Origin: Flavobacteriales bacterium UBA1995
GTDB lineage: Bacteria > Bacteroidota > Bacteroidia > Flavobacteriales_D > Sanyastnellaceae
Direction of reading: 5' to 3'
Assembly (NCBI GenBank): GCA_002336475.1
Contig: DDCX01000112.1
Coordinates: 1 to 14,633, forward strand
Length of the DNA: 14,633 nt
Positions 7,031-14,235 of this stretch are shown piece by piece. Under the pieces are notes generated by a model that did no database searches, was not told the origin of the DNA, and saw nothing but the letters and a program-made list of their open reading frames with translations. The first letter of the stretch is position 1; each line of letters begins with the position of its first letter. A program made the translations under genes and the position numbers.

Positions 7031-8293
7031 TCAAGGCATTTCAGGTGCCTGGAGCGGCGGGCTATCCCGCGGGGAGTCATCTTCTGACAAACGCTGTGAC
7101 AGCAAACCTTCCCTAGAACCTAACTCTACCTGTAATGCCATCAGTTTCTGATCTCTCCAGACCTCAACGGTGGCAGATTGGCCAGGCCTAAACCGATTGA
7201 CGCGTTCGAGCAATTCTGGCAAAGTGGGGGTGGGGGTTCCTGCCACAGAGAGGATCACATCGCCTACAAGCATCCCTGCATCTTGGGCTCCACTGGCATC
7301 TGTAACACCGGAAACAAGGACCCCCGACACCGAGGGCAATGTCAAACGGCGGGCCGTTTCTTCGGTGACAGGTTGGATGTTCACGCCCAAGAATGCCCTT
7401 TGCACAGCTCCGAATTCAATGATGTCGCGGGCAACCTTTTGGGCGAGGCTCGCGGGAATGGCAAAGGCATAGCCGGCATAGCTTCCCGTTCTGGAGGCAA
7501 TGGCAGTATTGATCCCGATCAGCCCTCCGCGATCGCTCACCAGCGCGCCGCCACTGTTTCCGGGATTCACCGCAGCATCGGTTTGGATAAAGCTTTCAAT
7601 GGGAAACAGCGAGCGGTCCCAATCCGGTTGGAGCAATTGAATGTCCCTTGCTTTTGCCGAAACGATTCCAGCGGTGACCGTGCTGGTCAGGTCGAAGGGG
7701 TTGCCAACGGCCAAGACCCAATCGCCCACCTGAACTGCATCGCTGTTGCCCCATTCGAGGGCTTTCAAACCAGAGGCATCAATCTTGAGCACAGCGATGT
7801 CTGTGGTAGGGTCCGTTCCCACGAGTTCGGCTGTAAAGGTTCGGTTGTCGTTGAGTCCGATTTCAATGTTGTCTGCCGATTCGATGACATGGTTGTTGGT
7901 CACAATGTATCCGTCTTCGGACAGAATCACTCCGCTTCCGGATCCCGACGGTACACTCTGGGGTGCTTGTCTTTGGAACATGCCGGACCAATCGTACCAA
8001 CCGTAGTTGGATGCTACAGTCTGGGCGGTGCGAACATGGACAACGGCATCGAGCGCCTGGCCTGCTGCATTGCGGAAATCGGGGAGAGCCGCTGCTTTTC
8101 CAACAAAGGGTTCTGTTGAAACCACAGATGCGGGATGGACAGGGGCAGGCTGTCCGTGGGTGAGCAATGCCTGAGGTTTGGAGTCTAGGGTCTGGACAAC
8201 AGGTGGTTGCTGTGCAAATTGGAGCACGACTGCGCCTCCAAGTATGGCGGAAAAAAGGGAAATAAAGAGGGCAGGCAGTAACCGGATTTTCAT
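7031..8293 (-). CDS. HtrA/Deg-family periplasmic serine protease with one PDZ domain
   Basis: A trypsin-like protease of 420 residues that degrades misfolded envelope proteins. Residues 5-25 form an N-terminal membrane helix or uncleaved signal. The catalytic triad is complete: His135 (TNNHVI), Asp165 (TTDIAVL) and Ser247 (NPGNSGGAL). The protease domain is followed by a single PDZ domain (about 300-395) with FLGVNIQPV and the carboxylate-binding region, then a Pro-rich tail. Many Bacteroidota DegP/DegQ-like proteins have two PDZ domains; with one PDZ and a membrane anchor, this resembles DegS-type architecture. That could mean a regulatory cut of a membrane anti-sigma factor, but no such partner is nearby. 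It starts a two-gene unit with the LON-domain gene. Confidence 0.93.
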   Translation of the reverse strand: MKIRLLPALFISLFSAILGGAVVLQFAQQPPVVQTLDSKPQALLTHGQPAPVHPASVVSTEPFVGKAAALPDFRNAAGQALDAVVHVRTAQTVASNYGWYDWSGMFQRQAPQSVPSGSGSGVILSEDGYIVTNNHVIESADNIEIGLNDNRTFTAELVGTDPTTDIAVLKIDASGLKALEWGNSDAVQVGDWVLAVGNPFDLTSTVTAGIVSAKARDIQLLQPDWDRSLFPIESFIQTDAAVNPGNSGGALVSDRGGLIGINTAIASRTGSYAGYAFAIPASLAQKVARDIIEFGAVQRAFLGVNIQPVTEETARRLTLPSVSGVLVSGVTDASGAQDAGMLVGDVILSVAGTPTPTLPELLERVNRFRPGQSATVEVWRDQKLMALQVELGSREGLLSQRLSEDDSPRDSPPLQAPEMP

Positions 8294-8386
8294 AGGGGGT
8301 CAAAAGGTGGTGTACCCAATTAACCCCGAAAACTGAAAAAAGTAGATGCGGTGAATCTTAAGAAAGCCTATGGGGCTCCCGAGCAG

Positions 8387-8794
8387 TCAATGCGGCAAGT
8401 GCTTCATGAGAAGTCCGTACAAAAATGTGCCCAGCAAAGCGCCGAAAATGGCCACCAGAATGGGCCAATAACCAGCCCCCAATGTGATGAACAAAGGGCC
8501 CGGACATGCGCCGGTAACAGCCCACCCCATGCCAAACACAGTGCCTCCGTATATGTAGCGTTTCCAGCCGGTTGTATACTGGTGGATGTCAAGTGGCGCT
8601 CCTGATTCCGTTCCCCATTTGAAGCGCCTCGCCGCGAGATTAAAAAGCATGCCAACAGCCATGGCTCCGCCGATCACTCCAAACATGTGAAACGATTCAA
8701 AATAAAACATCTCTTGGATGCGGAACCAGCTGATGATTTCGCCCATGGTGAGCGCAATTCCAAAAACGAGGCCGAGTAAAAAGATCCGTAGCAT
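8387..8794 (-). CDS. YeeE/YedE-type membrane protein, half-size (DUF6691-like), C-terminal half of a TsuA-like transporter
   Basis: This 135-residue hydrophobic protein has about four membrane helices (LRIFLLGLVFGIALTMG, GVIGGAMAVGMLF, YGGTVFGMGWAVTGACPGP, WPILVAIFGALLGTFLYG). The motif GACPGP with Cys97 is the hallmark of one half of YeeE/YedE proteins; E. coli TsuA uses conserved Cys residues to pass thiosulfate across the membrane. It is one base after the sister half gene (TGA T ATG), so the two are surely translated together and probably form a split transporter. The 93-base gap to degP (8294-8386) holds only a weak AGCC/GGCT hairpin candidate near 8362-8376 and no clear promoter box. 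Confidence 0.85.
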   Translation of the reverse strand: MLRIFLLGLVFGIALTMGEIISWFRIQEMFYFESFHMFGVIGGAMAVGMLFNLAARRFKWGTESGAPLDIHQYTTGWKRYIYGGTVFGMGWAVTGACPGPLFITLGAGYWPILVAIFGALLGTFLYGLLMKHLPH

Positions 8795-8795
8795 A

Positions 8796-9359
8796 TCAGA
8801 GCAAGGGAATCAACAAGGGCAAAATGAGATGGGCCACGATGAGTCCGCCGAGCAAGAAACCCGCGACCGCAATCAGGCTGGGCCATTGAAAAGCACTGAG
8901 TCCGCTGATGGCATGACCGCTGGTGCAACCATTGGCCCAACGTGTGCCAAATCCAACAAGCACTCCTCCGATCAACAAAAAAGCCAGGGCGGCGGGATTG
9001 CTCCAGGCCTCCGGTCCAAACAGGATGTCCGGGGCAAAGGATGTTCCCGCATCATCGATGCCCCATGCACGCAAACGAAGCGCTGTCTTTGGATTGATGA
9101 TGACCGGGCCAGGCTTGAGCAGTGCAAACCGTGCTACAGCACCTCCCGCGATTGTTCCAAGCACGAATACGAGGTTCCACGACTGTGACTTCCAATCCAT
9201 CTTGAAATAGTCGGAGAATCGATTTGCACCTGCAATAGAGCACATCGTGCGGAGGTTGGAACTCAGTCCAAATCGCTTTCCAATCAGGAGCAGGGAAGAC
9301 ATGACACCTGCAATAAGAGGACCTACCACTTGCCAGGGCCAAGGGTCAAATGTGTGCAT
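8796..9359 (-). CDS. YeeE/YedE-type membrane protein, first half of a split TsuA-like sulfur transporter
   Basis: This 187-residue protein is hydrophobic, with helices around residues 10-27, 61-80, 123-139 and 160-187. It has the conserved NGCTSGHAISG motif with Cys145, and Cys40 in the RTMCSIAGANR element. These are features of the PF04143 sulfur-transport family. With the partner gene downstream, it recreates the Cys set of full-length TsuA. The expected substrate is thiosulfate or a related sulfane-sulfur compound. ATG 9359 is chosen because it gives the family N terminus (FDPWPWQVVGPLIAG); the frame runs 18 codons upstream into the oxygenase gene. Its ATG shares one base with the TAA of the 2-oxoglutarate oxygenase gene (TAATG), indicating coupled translation. 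Confidence 0.88.
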   Translation of the reverse strand: MHTFDPWPWQVVGPLIAGVMSSLLLIGKRFGLSSNLRTMCSIAGANRFSDYFKMDWKSQSWNLVFVLGTIAGGAVARFALLKPGPVIINPKTALRLRAWGIDDAGTSFAPDILFGPEAWSNPAALAFLLIGGVLVGFGTRWANGCTSGHAISGLSAFQWPSLIAVAGFLLGGLIVAHLILPLLIPLL

Positions 9360-10261
9360 TACTTCAGCCCGATCTCCCGCAGACGATGATCGAGAAACTC
9401 TGCCGCTGTCCATGCCGGATAGGCCTCATCGTCTCCCATGATGGGGTTCAATGGCATCGGGCCGACAGGATGCAGGAAAAAAGGAAGGCTGTAGCGGGAC
9501 TGGTTCCGCTGTGGTCCAGGGGGCAATACAACACGGTGGGTGGTAGAACGTAAAATCCCCCCTGTCAGGTTTTGCAACATGTCACCCACGTTCACCGTCA
9601 GGTTTTGGGCATGTGCGCGAACGGGTATCCAATCGCCTTCTTTGTCGAGCACTTCCAGACCGTCTGCAGAACTGCCTACGAGGAGGGTAATCAAATTGAT
9701 GTCCTCATGACTTCCCGCCCGAGGTGCATCCTCAGGAGCATCAGGAGCCGGAGGGTAATGCAACACACGCAGGATGCTGTTGCCCCCTTTTACAAAGTCG
9801 GCAAAGTAGTGGCGGTCCAGTTCTAGGGACAGTGCCACTGCTTCAAGCAGCCGGGCTGCCAGTGCTTCGAGGTTGGCATACAATGACCTTCCGTCAGCAA
9901 TGAATTCAGGAACAGAAGGACAGTCCGGCTGATCGTACCTGGTTTGGGCAAAATGATAGAATTCCTTGAGGTCAGCACGGGCATCATCTTTGGCGTGTTC
10001 TTGACCGAAAGGCGTGTATCCGAAATTTCCACCAACGCCTGAAATACTGGTGTCTCGCTTTTCTTGTTCAGGGAGTCCGAAAAAGCGTTGCGCACTGCCA
10101 TAAGCGGATTTGATGTGGGCATCAGCGAGTCCATGGCCTTCGAGCGTGACAAACCCATACGTCTCAAAAGCGGACCTCAATTCCAATGGAAAGCGCGACT
10201 GGGCATCTTTATCCCCGTCAAGAAATCCTTTGGCATTCAATACTGGAATGGCCTTTTGCAT
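9359..10261 (-). CDS. 2-oxoglutarate/Fe(II)-dependent oxygenase, isopenicillin-N-synthase-like
   Basis: This 300-residue protein has the non-haem iron dioxygenase layout: an N-terminal DIOX_N domain (AIPVLNAKGF ... AFETYGFVTLEGHG) and a double-stranded beta-helix core. Iron ligands are visible as His185 and Asp187 (SHEDINLITLL) and His242 (STTHRVV); the 2-oxoglutarate-binding pair is Arg256 and Ser258 (SRYSLPFF). The catalytic site looks complete. Members of this family hydroxylate or otherwise oxidise small molecules; despite the family name it is not evidence for beta-lactam synthesis, since no NRPS or other pathway gene is nearby. The substrate is unknown. ATG 10261 fits the family start; the frame extends to 10414 but would run over the preceding glycosyltransferase. 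It is 16 bases after that gene and overlaps the next by one base. Confidence 0.85.
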   Translation of the reverse strand: MQKAIPVLNAKGFLDGDKDAQSRFPLELRSAFETYGFVTLEGHGLADAHIKSAYGSAQRFFGLPEQEKRDTSISGVGGNFGYTPFGQEHAKDDARADLKEFYHFAQTRYDQPDCPSVPEFIADGRSLYANLEALAARLLEAVALSLELDRHYFADFVKGGNSILRVLHYPPAPDAPEDAPRAGSHEDINLITLLVGSSADGLEVLDKEGDWIPVRAHAQNLTVNVGDMLQNLTGGILRSTTHRVVLPPGPQRNQSRYSLPFFLHPVGPMPLNPIMGDDEAYPAWTAAEFLDHRLREIGLK

Positions 10262-10277
10262 GTTGCGAAAATAAGTT

Positions 10278-11519
10278 CTAGGCACGCCCTGCACGAAAGG
10301 AACGGGCTTGATTGTGCAATAAGCCGACCAAAGGGGCCGATGCAGCCGACCATGTAAATGCAGTCTGAACCACTTGAATGGCCGCGCGTCCCATGCGCAT
10401 TCGGCGATCCTCATCTAGGGTTAAGTCAGCGATTTGAGCTGCGAAAGTGCTGGCGTCATTGGCCGTTGCAACAGCGTCACCCACATCGATTCCCAGCGCC
10501 CCCAAGGCGCGAGTAGTGGTCAGGCAAGCCCGTTCTAAAGCCATGGCCTCTAGCAGTTTATTTTGAAGTCCTGTGTTGACCAACATCGGAGCCACAAAAA
10601 TGGGGGCCGCCAAATAGGCTGAACGGATATCGGCCACATCTCCAATCACGTCAACATGATCGGAGGACAGTGCTTTGACAGCCGCTGCAGGTTGAGCGCC
10701 GCAAATGAGCAAGACCAAGGGCCTGCCTGTAATGCGCTCAAAAACAGGGGCGACATCCTGAGCCAAAAACCGAGCGGCCACCACATTCGGAGCATAGCCC
10801 AAGTTTCCACAGAACGAAACGTCATATTGCCTGTGGTGCGCGCCTTCTAGTGGAGGAGGTGAGGCTTCCGGATGGAAGAAATCCGTGTCCACTCCATTGG
10901 GCACCACCGTTATTCGCTCCTTGTCAGGGTGGGGCAACAGCTGCCGGTCTTGTTCAGAAATGATCGTGCATGCATCGAAATATTGGGGCATGCGGTGCTC
11001 GTAGCGCAAAAGCCGGCGGCCTTCTTCACGAAGCAGTGGTTTTTTCCACCACGGCGCGCGCTCTGCTTCCCGTTCAGCGCCAGCGTGAAGGGTGTCCATG
11101 ATGTCCAGGACATGTGGCACTGCGTCGAGGTCTTTCACGTATTCTGCCGTTCGGACCATCTGGGCCAACAGAACATCAGGTTGTCCATTTAAGATTTCCT
11201 TGCGAATAGACCGGACAAGGTGCCGCTCGGTGAAGAGGAGTACTTGAAAAGGGCGCCTCGAAAAAACAGACCAACCCAGTCTGAATGCGGCCTTCCACCA
11301 GTTGAGCTTGTGGACGGTAACCTGTTCGCACCGGCCCTGGATGGCACTCAGATCTTCAGTGGAAATCTTGCGAAAGGTCAGGCAATGCAAGTCCACTTGA
11401 AAATGACGGTGCAGCTCTTCCAGTTGGTGAAAAATCCTCAACCGGTCTCCTTTGTTGAGGGGGAGAGGAAAACGCGGGGTCAACACCGCCAACCTCGGTT
11501 TCTGTTCAGATCCGGACAT
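10278..11519 (-). CDS. Glycosyltransferase family 4, NKGDR-type (TIGR03087-like)
   Basis: The 413-residue product has two Rossmann-like halves typical of GT-B enzymes. The N-terminal loop is TPRFPLPLNKGDRLRIFH (NKGDR at 22-26); further on are PNGVD (207-211), FCGNLGYAPNV (236-246) and the nucleotide-sugar-binding segment NTGLQNKLLEAMALERACL from 315, which carries the GT4 Glu-rich motif. The pattern resembles sugar transferases found in exopolysaccharide gene clusters; resemblance to TIGR03087 is judged by eye. It probably transfers a sugar to a lipid-linked or polysaccharide acceptor on the cytoplasmic face. ATG 11519 is chosen (11528 also possible); it overlaps the upstream glycosyltransferase by 14 bases, so the two are translationally linked. 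Confidence 0.88.
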   Translation of the reverse strand: MSGSEQKPRLAVLTPRFPLPLNKGDRLRIFHQLEELHRHFQVDLHCLTFRKISTEDLSAIQGRCEQVTVHKLNWWKAAFRLGWSVFSRRPFQVLLFTERHLVRSIRKEILNGQPDVLLAQMVRTAEYVKDLDAVPHVLDIMDTLHAGAEREAERAPWWKKPLLREEGRRLLRYEHRMPQYFDACTIISEQDRQLLPHPDKERITVVPNGVDTDFFHPEASPPPLEGAHHRQYDVSFCGNLGYAPNVVAARFLAQDVAPVFERITGRPLVLLICGAQPAAAVKALSSDHVDVIGDVADIRSAYLAAPIFVAPMLVNTGLQNKLLEAMALERACLTTTRALGALGIDVGDAVATANDASTFAAQIADLTLDEDRRMRMGRAAIQVVQTAFTWSAASAPLVGLLHNQARSFRAGRA

Positions 11520-12726
11520 GCTGCCCATAAAATTCAAGCAAGTCGGCTCCAATTTTGTCTTGGTCAAAACACCTTCTTGCCGCGTAGCGCCCCGCTTCTG
11601 AAAGCTCATTTAACCGCTCGGGCGTTTTCAGCAATTCAATCAATGCATCGGCAAAATCGCCGGGCTCTGCTTGCACCAAGCTGTCAGGCAGCATGATTTC
11701 CAAGCCCTGGACACCCATGGTCGTGGAAGCCACGGGAATCCCACGGCTAAATGACTCTACGATTTTCACGCGGATTCCTGCACCGCGAAGGAGAGGGACA
11801 ACCAAGAGGTCATATTGTGCAGCGAAGGCTGCGGCATCTTCCACCTCTCCGTGATTGACAACACCGGGCACATCGGTCCAAACATCCGGTCTCAGTCCTT
11901 TCCCAGCCAAGTGGAATTCAGAGCGTGGATGAGCTTGCAGAACCTTTGGCCACACTTCTCCGAGGAACCAATCCACGCCTTCTCGATTGGGTGCCCAATC
12001 CATGGCCCCGAGGTGAAACATCTTGACGCCATTTTTGGTCCTGGGTTGCTCGGAGGAGAAACCCACATCATGCAGGGATTTGGGCGTTTCAATGCCAAAC
12101 CCGGCCACGTGAATGGGCCCCGTAAATCCCCAGTTTCGATAGCCCATACCCTCCGTGGAGCTGATGGAAACAATGGTGTCCACCTTACTCAGTACGCTTT
12201 TTTCGTAGCGCTCGAGTGTATTGGTAAGATGCCGCAAGGCGAGCCGGTTCACTGGATTCCGTGTGGCCTTCCAGCGCTGTTCCCAAATCTGAAATTCATG
12301 GTTGTGGCTGCGCAGCGAGACCAGCGCCGTGGGCGCATGCATGCGGATGGTGTCGATGTACGGGGTGGTGTAGAGGCTTTCAAGGTGAACCACATCGTAG
12401 CGGGAGCGGGAGAGAATCCGCTTCAAGACCATGGCGAATTGGTGGCTGTAGAACCTTGAGATGTTGTAAGAGTCGCCATTGAGTAAAGCGATGTAAGCGT
12501 CTCTAAAGTCGAGGTCAGTCTCCAGCGGGACACCCTCTAAATTGACCTGGTCTACATATTCAGCATCGAGTGTATCCAGCGTCAACGGATGCTTTCGGGT
12601 AAAAGCGCTCAGCAATTTGACGTCTGCTCCGTTGTTGAGCAATCCGCTTGTAATGGCATTCATCGCCAAACATCCTCCATCCACAGATGGTCGTGGCGGT
12701 TTGTGACAAATTTGGAGAATGCGCAT
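11506..12726 (-). CDS. Glycosyltransferase family 4
   Basis: A 406-residue GT-B enzyme, different from the neighbouring glycosyltransferase. The N terminus MRILQICHKPPRPSVDGG is the glycine-rich donor/acceptor loop; HLGAMDWAPNREGVDWF (238-254) begins the C-terminal domain; GAGIRVKIVESFSRGIPV (315-332) is the GT4 nucleotide-sugar-binding motif. It likely works in cell-surface glycan or lipopolysaccharide assembly, given the adjacent LptF-type gene and second glycosyltransferase. ATG 12726 is used because it gives the family start and lies 11 bases after the lptF stop; the frame is open to 13041 but that part overlaps lptF and is not similar to the family. Donor and acceptor sugars cannot be read from the sequence. 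Confidence 0.9.
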   Translation of the reverse strand: MRILQICHKPPRPSVDGGCLAMNAITSGLLNNGADVKLLSAFTRKHPLTLDTLDAEYVDQVNLEGVPLETDLDFRDAYIALLNGDSYNISRFYSHQFAMVLKRILSRSRYDVVHLESLYTTPYIDTIRMHAPTALVSLRSHNHEFQIWEQRWKATRNPVNRLALRHLTNTLERYEKSVLSKVDTIVSISSTEGMGYRNWGFTGPIHVAGFGIETPKSLHDVGFSSEQPRTKNGVKMFHLGAMDWAPNREGVDWFLGEVWPKVLQAHPRSEFHLAGKGLRPDVWTDVPGVVNHGEVEDAAAFAAQYDLLVVPLLRGAGIRVKIVESFSRGIPVASTTMGVQGLEIMLPDSLVQAEPGDFADALIELLKTPERLNELSEAGRYAARRCFDQDKIGADLLEFYGQHVRI

Positions 12727-12737
12727 AGGTGGTGAAG

Positions 12738-14141
12738 TTATCGGCTGTTGCGCAACCGTGCGAACGGACGCCATGAAATTTCTCGGGCTGCACGCAAGTT
12801 GAGCATAACCGCTGCCGGAATCATCAGCAGGGTGCCCAGCCACATGCCCCAGGCGGGAGTGAGGGTTCCAGAACGCACCATGCGTTCTCCCATGATGGTG
12901 ATGATGTAGTACAGCACAAACAATAGAATGGCCAGTACAGTGGGCAATCCAAGCCCGCCTTTTCGAATGATGGCGCCAAGGGGGGCGCCAATCAAGAAGA
13001 GCAAAACACAGGCGGATGCCAGAAACAGCTTCCTGTGCCATTCGATGGCATGGCGGTCAGAGAGTGTCCTTTTGGACATCCGATCGTCCCGCTGATTTTG
13101 GGCGGTTTGGATCGCATTGCGCAGCATGTCTCGGGCGGCATCGTGCACCCTTCGCTCCGCAGCGGGCCCCAAGCGTGCCAGCCAATCTGCATGGATGGCC
13201 GTGGTGTCCAGTCCGAATATGGGCTTATCGGCATGCACGGGCTTGTTCATGCTGCGCTGGCCAAAGTCTTGCAGTGCAACGGCCATTTGGGCGCGCTCCT
13301 TCTCCAAAGAGTCAATCGCAGCTTCTAGCTGCCCCAGGCTCATCATTTCATATGCACGCTTGAACAGTGCTTCGTCTGCTTTTGCAAAGTCCAAGCTGCT
13401 CAAATCAATGCGAATGCGCTGGGATTCGAAGAGGGTTTTAAGGTGGGGATATGTCCGGTCACGCTGCCGAACCCCGGTTTCAGTTCTGTCTTCATGGCTC
13501 GAGCCTTCATTCAGGTCGAGCACCAAAAACCGTCCTGTTGGGGACGTGCGCATGGTCCCATTTCGGGCCTTGATGACAAGTCCCGCTCCATCTCGGCTTC
13601 CGCCATGGTGGTGGATGAGGACGTCTTGAAGCTCACCCGATTCTTGATTGACTTCAGCAGCCCGAATGGCATACCCCTCAATGCCATTGTAGAACACCCC
13701 GTTTTCTAAGTTGAGCGTGGGTTTTTTGCGGGTCACGCTGTACAGAAGCGTCCGGAACTTGAGGTTGGCCACAGGCCAGGCGTAATTGGCAAAAATCAAA
13801 GCTCCTCCTGAGACGAACATCATGGAGATGAGCAACGGCCTCAAAATGCGGCCCAACCGCATCCCTGAAGATTTCAGTGCCGTCAATTCTTGATGCTCGG
13901 CAAGGGCGCCCAGCGTCATGATGCTGCTCATCAAGATGGCGAGTGGCAATGCGAGGTTGACCAAACGGGCTGAAGCATAAAGCAGCAATTCTAGCACCAC
14001 ATGAATGGCGAGGCCTTTTCCAATGAGCTCATCGGCATAGACCCACAAGAATTGCATGTCCAAAAAGAACAACGCCACAAGAAAAGTGATGACGAAAGGC
14101 CCCAAGAAAGAGCGAAGAAGAAGCCGTGTGGTGCGCTTCAA
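12738..14141 (-). CDS. LptF/LptG-family lipopolysaccharide export permease (TTG start proposed)
   Basis: A membrane permease of the YjgP/YjgQ family that, with LptB, extracts lipopolysaccharide from the inner membrane and feeds the Lpt bridge. From the proposed start it has 467 residues: helices at about 12-30, 44-72 and 100-122, with the coupling motif HQELTALKSSGMRLGRI between the second and third; a periplasmic domain (about 125-365) with a helical insert; and three C-terminal helices (LASACVLLFLIGAPLGAII, LPTVLAILLFVLYYIITIMG, WLGTLLMIPAAVMLNL). No ATG fits: TTG at 14141 places SFLGPFVITF at the distance usual in the family. The in-frame ATG at 14252 would overlap the divergent M49 gene. 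It leads a run with two glycosyltransferases. Bacteroidota often carry two such permeases; whether this is the F or G type is unclear. Confidence 0.88.
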   Translation of the reverse strand: MKRTTRLLLRSFLGPFVITFLVALFFLDMQFLWVYADELIGKGLAIHVVLELLLYASARLVNLALPLAILMSSIMTLGALAEHQELTALKSSGMRLGRILRPLLISMMFVSGGALIFANYAWPVANLKFRTLLYSVTRKKPTLNLENGVFYNGIEGYAIRAAEVNQESGELQDVLIHHHGGSRDGAGLVIKARNGTMRTSPTGRFLVLDLNEGSSHEDRTETGVRQRDRTYPHLKTLFESQRIRIDLSSLDFAKADEALFKRAYEMMSLGQLEAAIDSLEKERAQMAVALQDFGQRSMNKPVHADKPIFGLDTTAIHADWLARLGPAAERRVHDAARDMLRNAIQTAQNQRDDRMSKRTLSDRHAIEWHRKLFLASACVLLFLIGAPLGAIIRKGGLGLPTVLAILLFVLYYIITIMGERMVRSGTLTPAWGMWLGTLLMIPAAVMLNLRAAREISWRPFARLRNSR

Positions 14142-14213
14142 AGCAGTTTTGACGTTGACAATCCGTCGGAGATGAGATGGTTTCCCCCAACAGCGTACAA
14201 GATTGACTAATTT

Positions 14214-14235
14214 TCGCGCATCAAGCCAAGCGCGA
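14214..14235. repeat. Perfect 6-bp inverted repeat in the lptF/M49 divergent promoter region
   Basis: TCGCGC (14214-14219) and GCGCGA (14230-14235) form a perfect dyad with a 10-base spacer, ending on the A of the proposed M49 start codon. It could be an operator between the two divergent genes or a hairpin at the 5' end of the M49 mRNA. The near-consensus box TAATTTTC (14208-14215) lies beside it. The 93-base gap 14142-14234 holds nothing else I can identify. Confidence 0.35.

Noticed and set aside
7178-8119. Long plus-strand open frame (313 codons) opposite the Deg protease gene
   Set aside because: It is entirely antisense to a protease with an intact catalytic triad, has no recognisable domain, and reads as the complement of high-GC codons.
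9359-10261. Beta-lactam biosynthesis from the isopenicillin-N-synthase-like gene
   Set aside because: The family is broad; there is no NRPS, epimerase or other pathway gene, and the 2-oxoglutarate-binding Arg/Ser pair points to an ordinary 2OG oxygenase.
11815-12459. Plus-strand open frame of 214 codons opposite the first glycosyltransferase
   Set aside because: It is a shadow of the GT4 coding sequence; no motif or start signal supports it.
12727-13041. 105-codon N-terminal extension of the first glycosyltransferase
   Set aside because: It overlaps the C-terminal helices of the LptF-type gene in another frame and includes a His run without family similarity.
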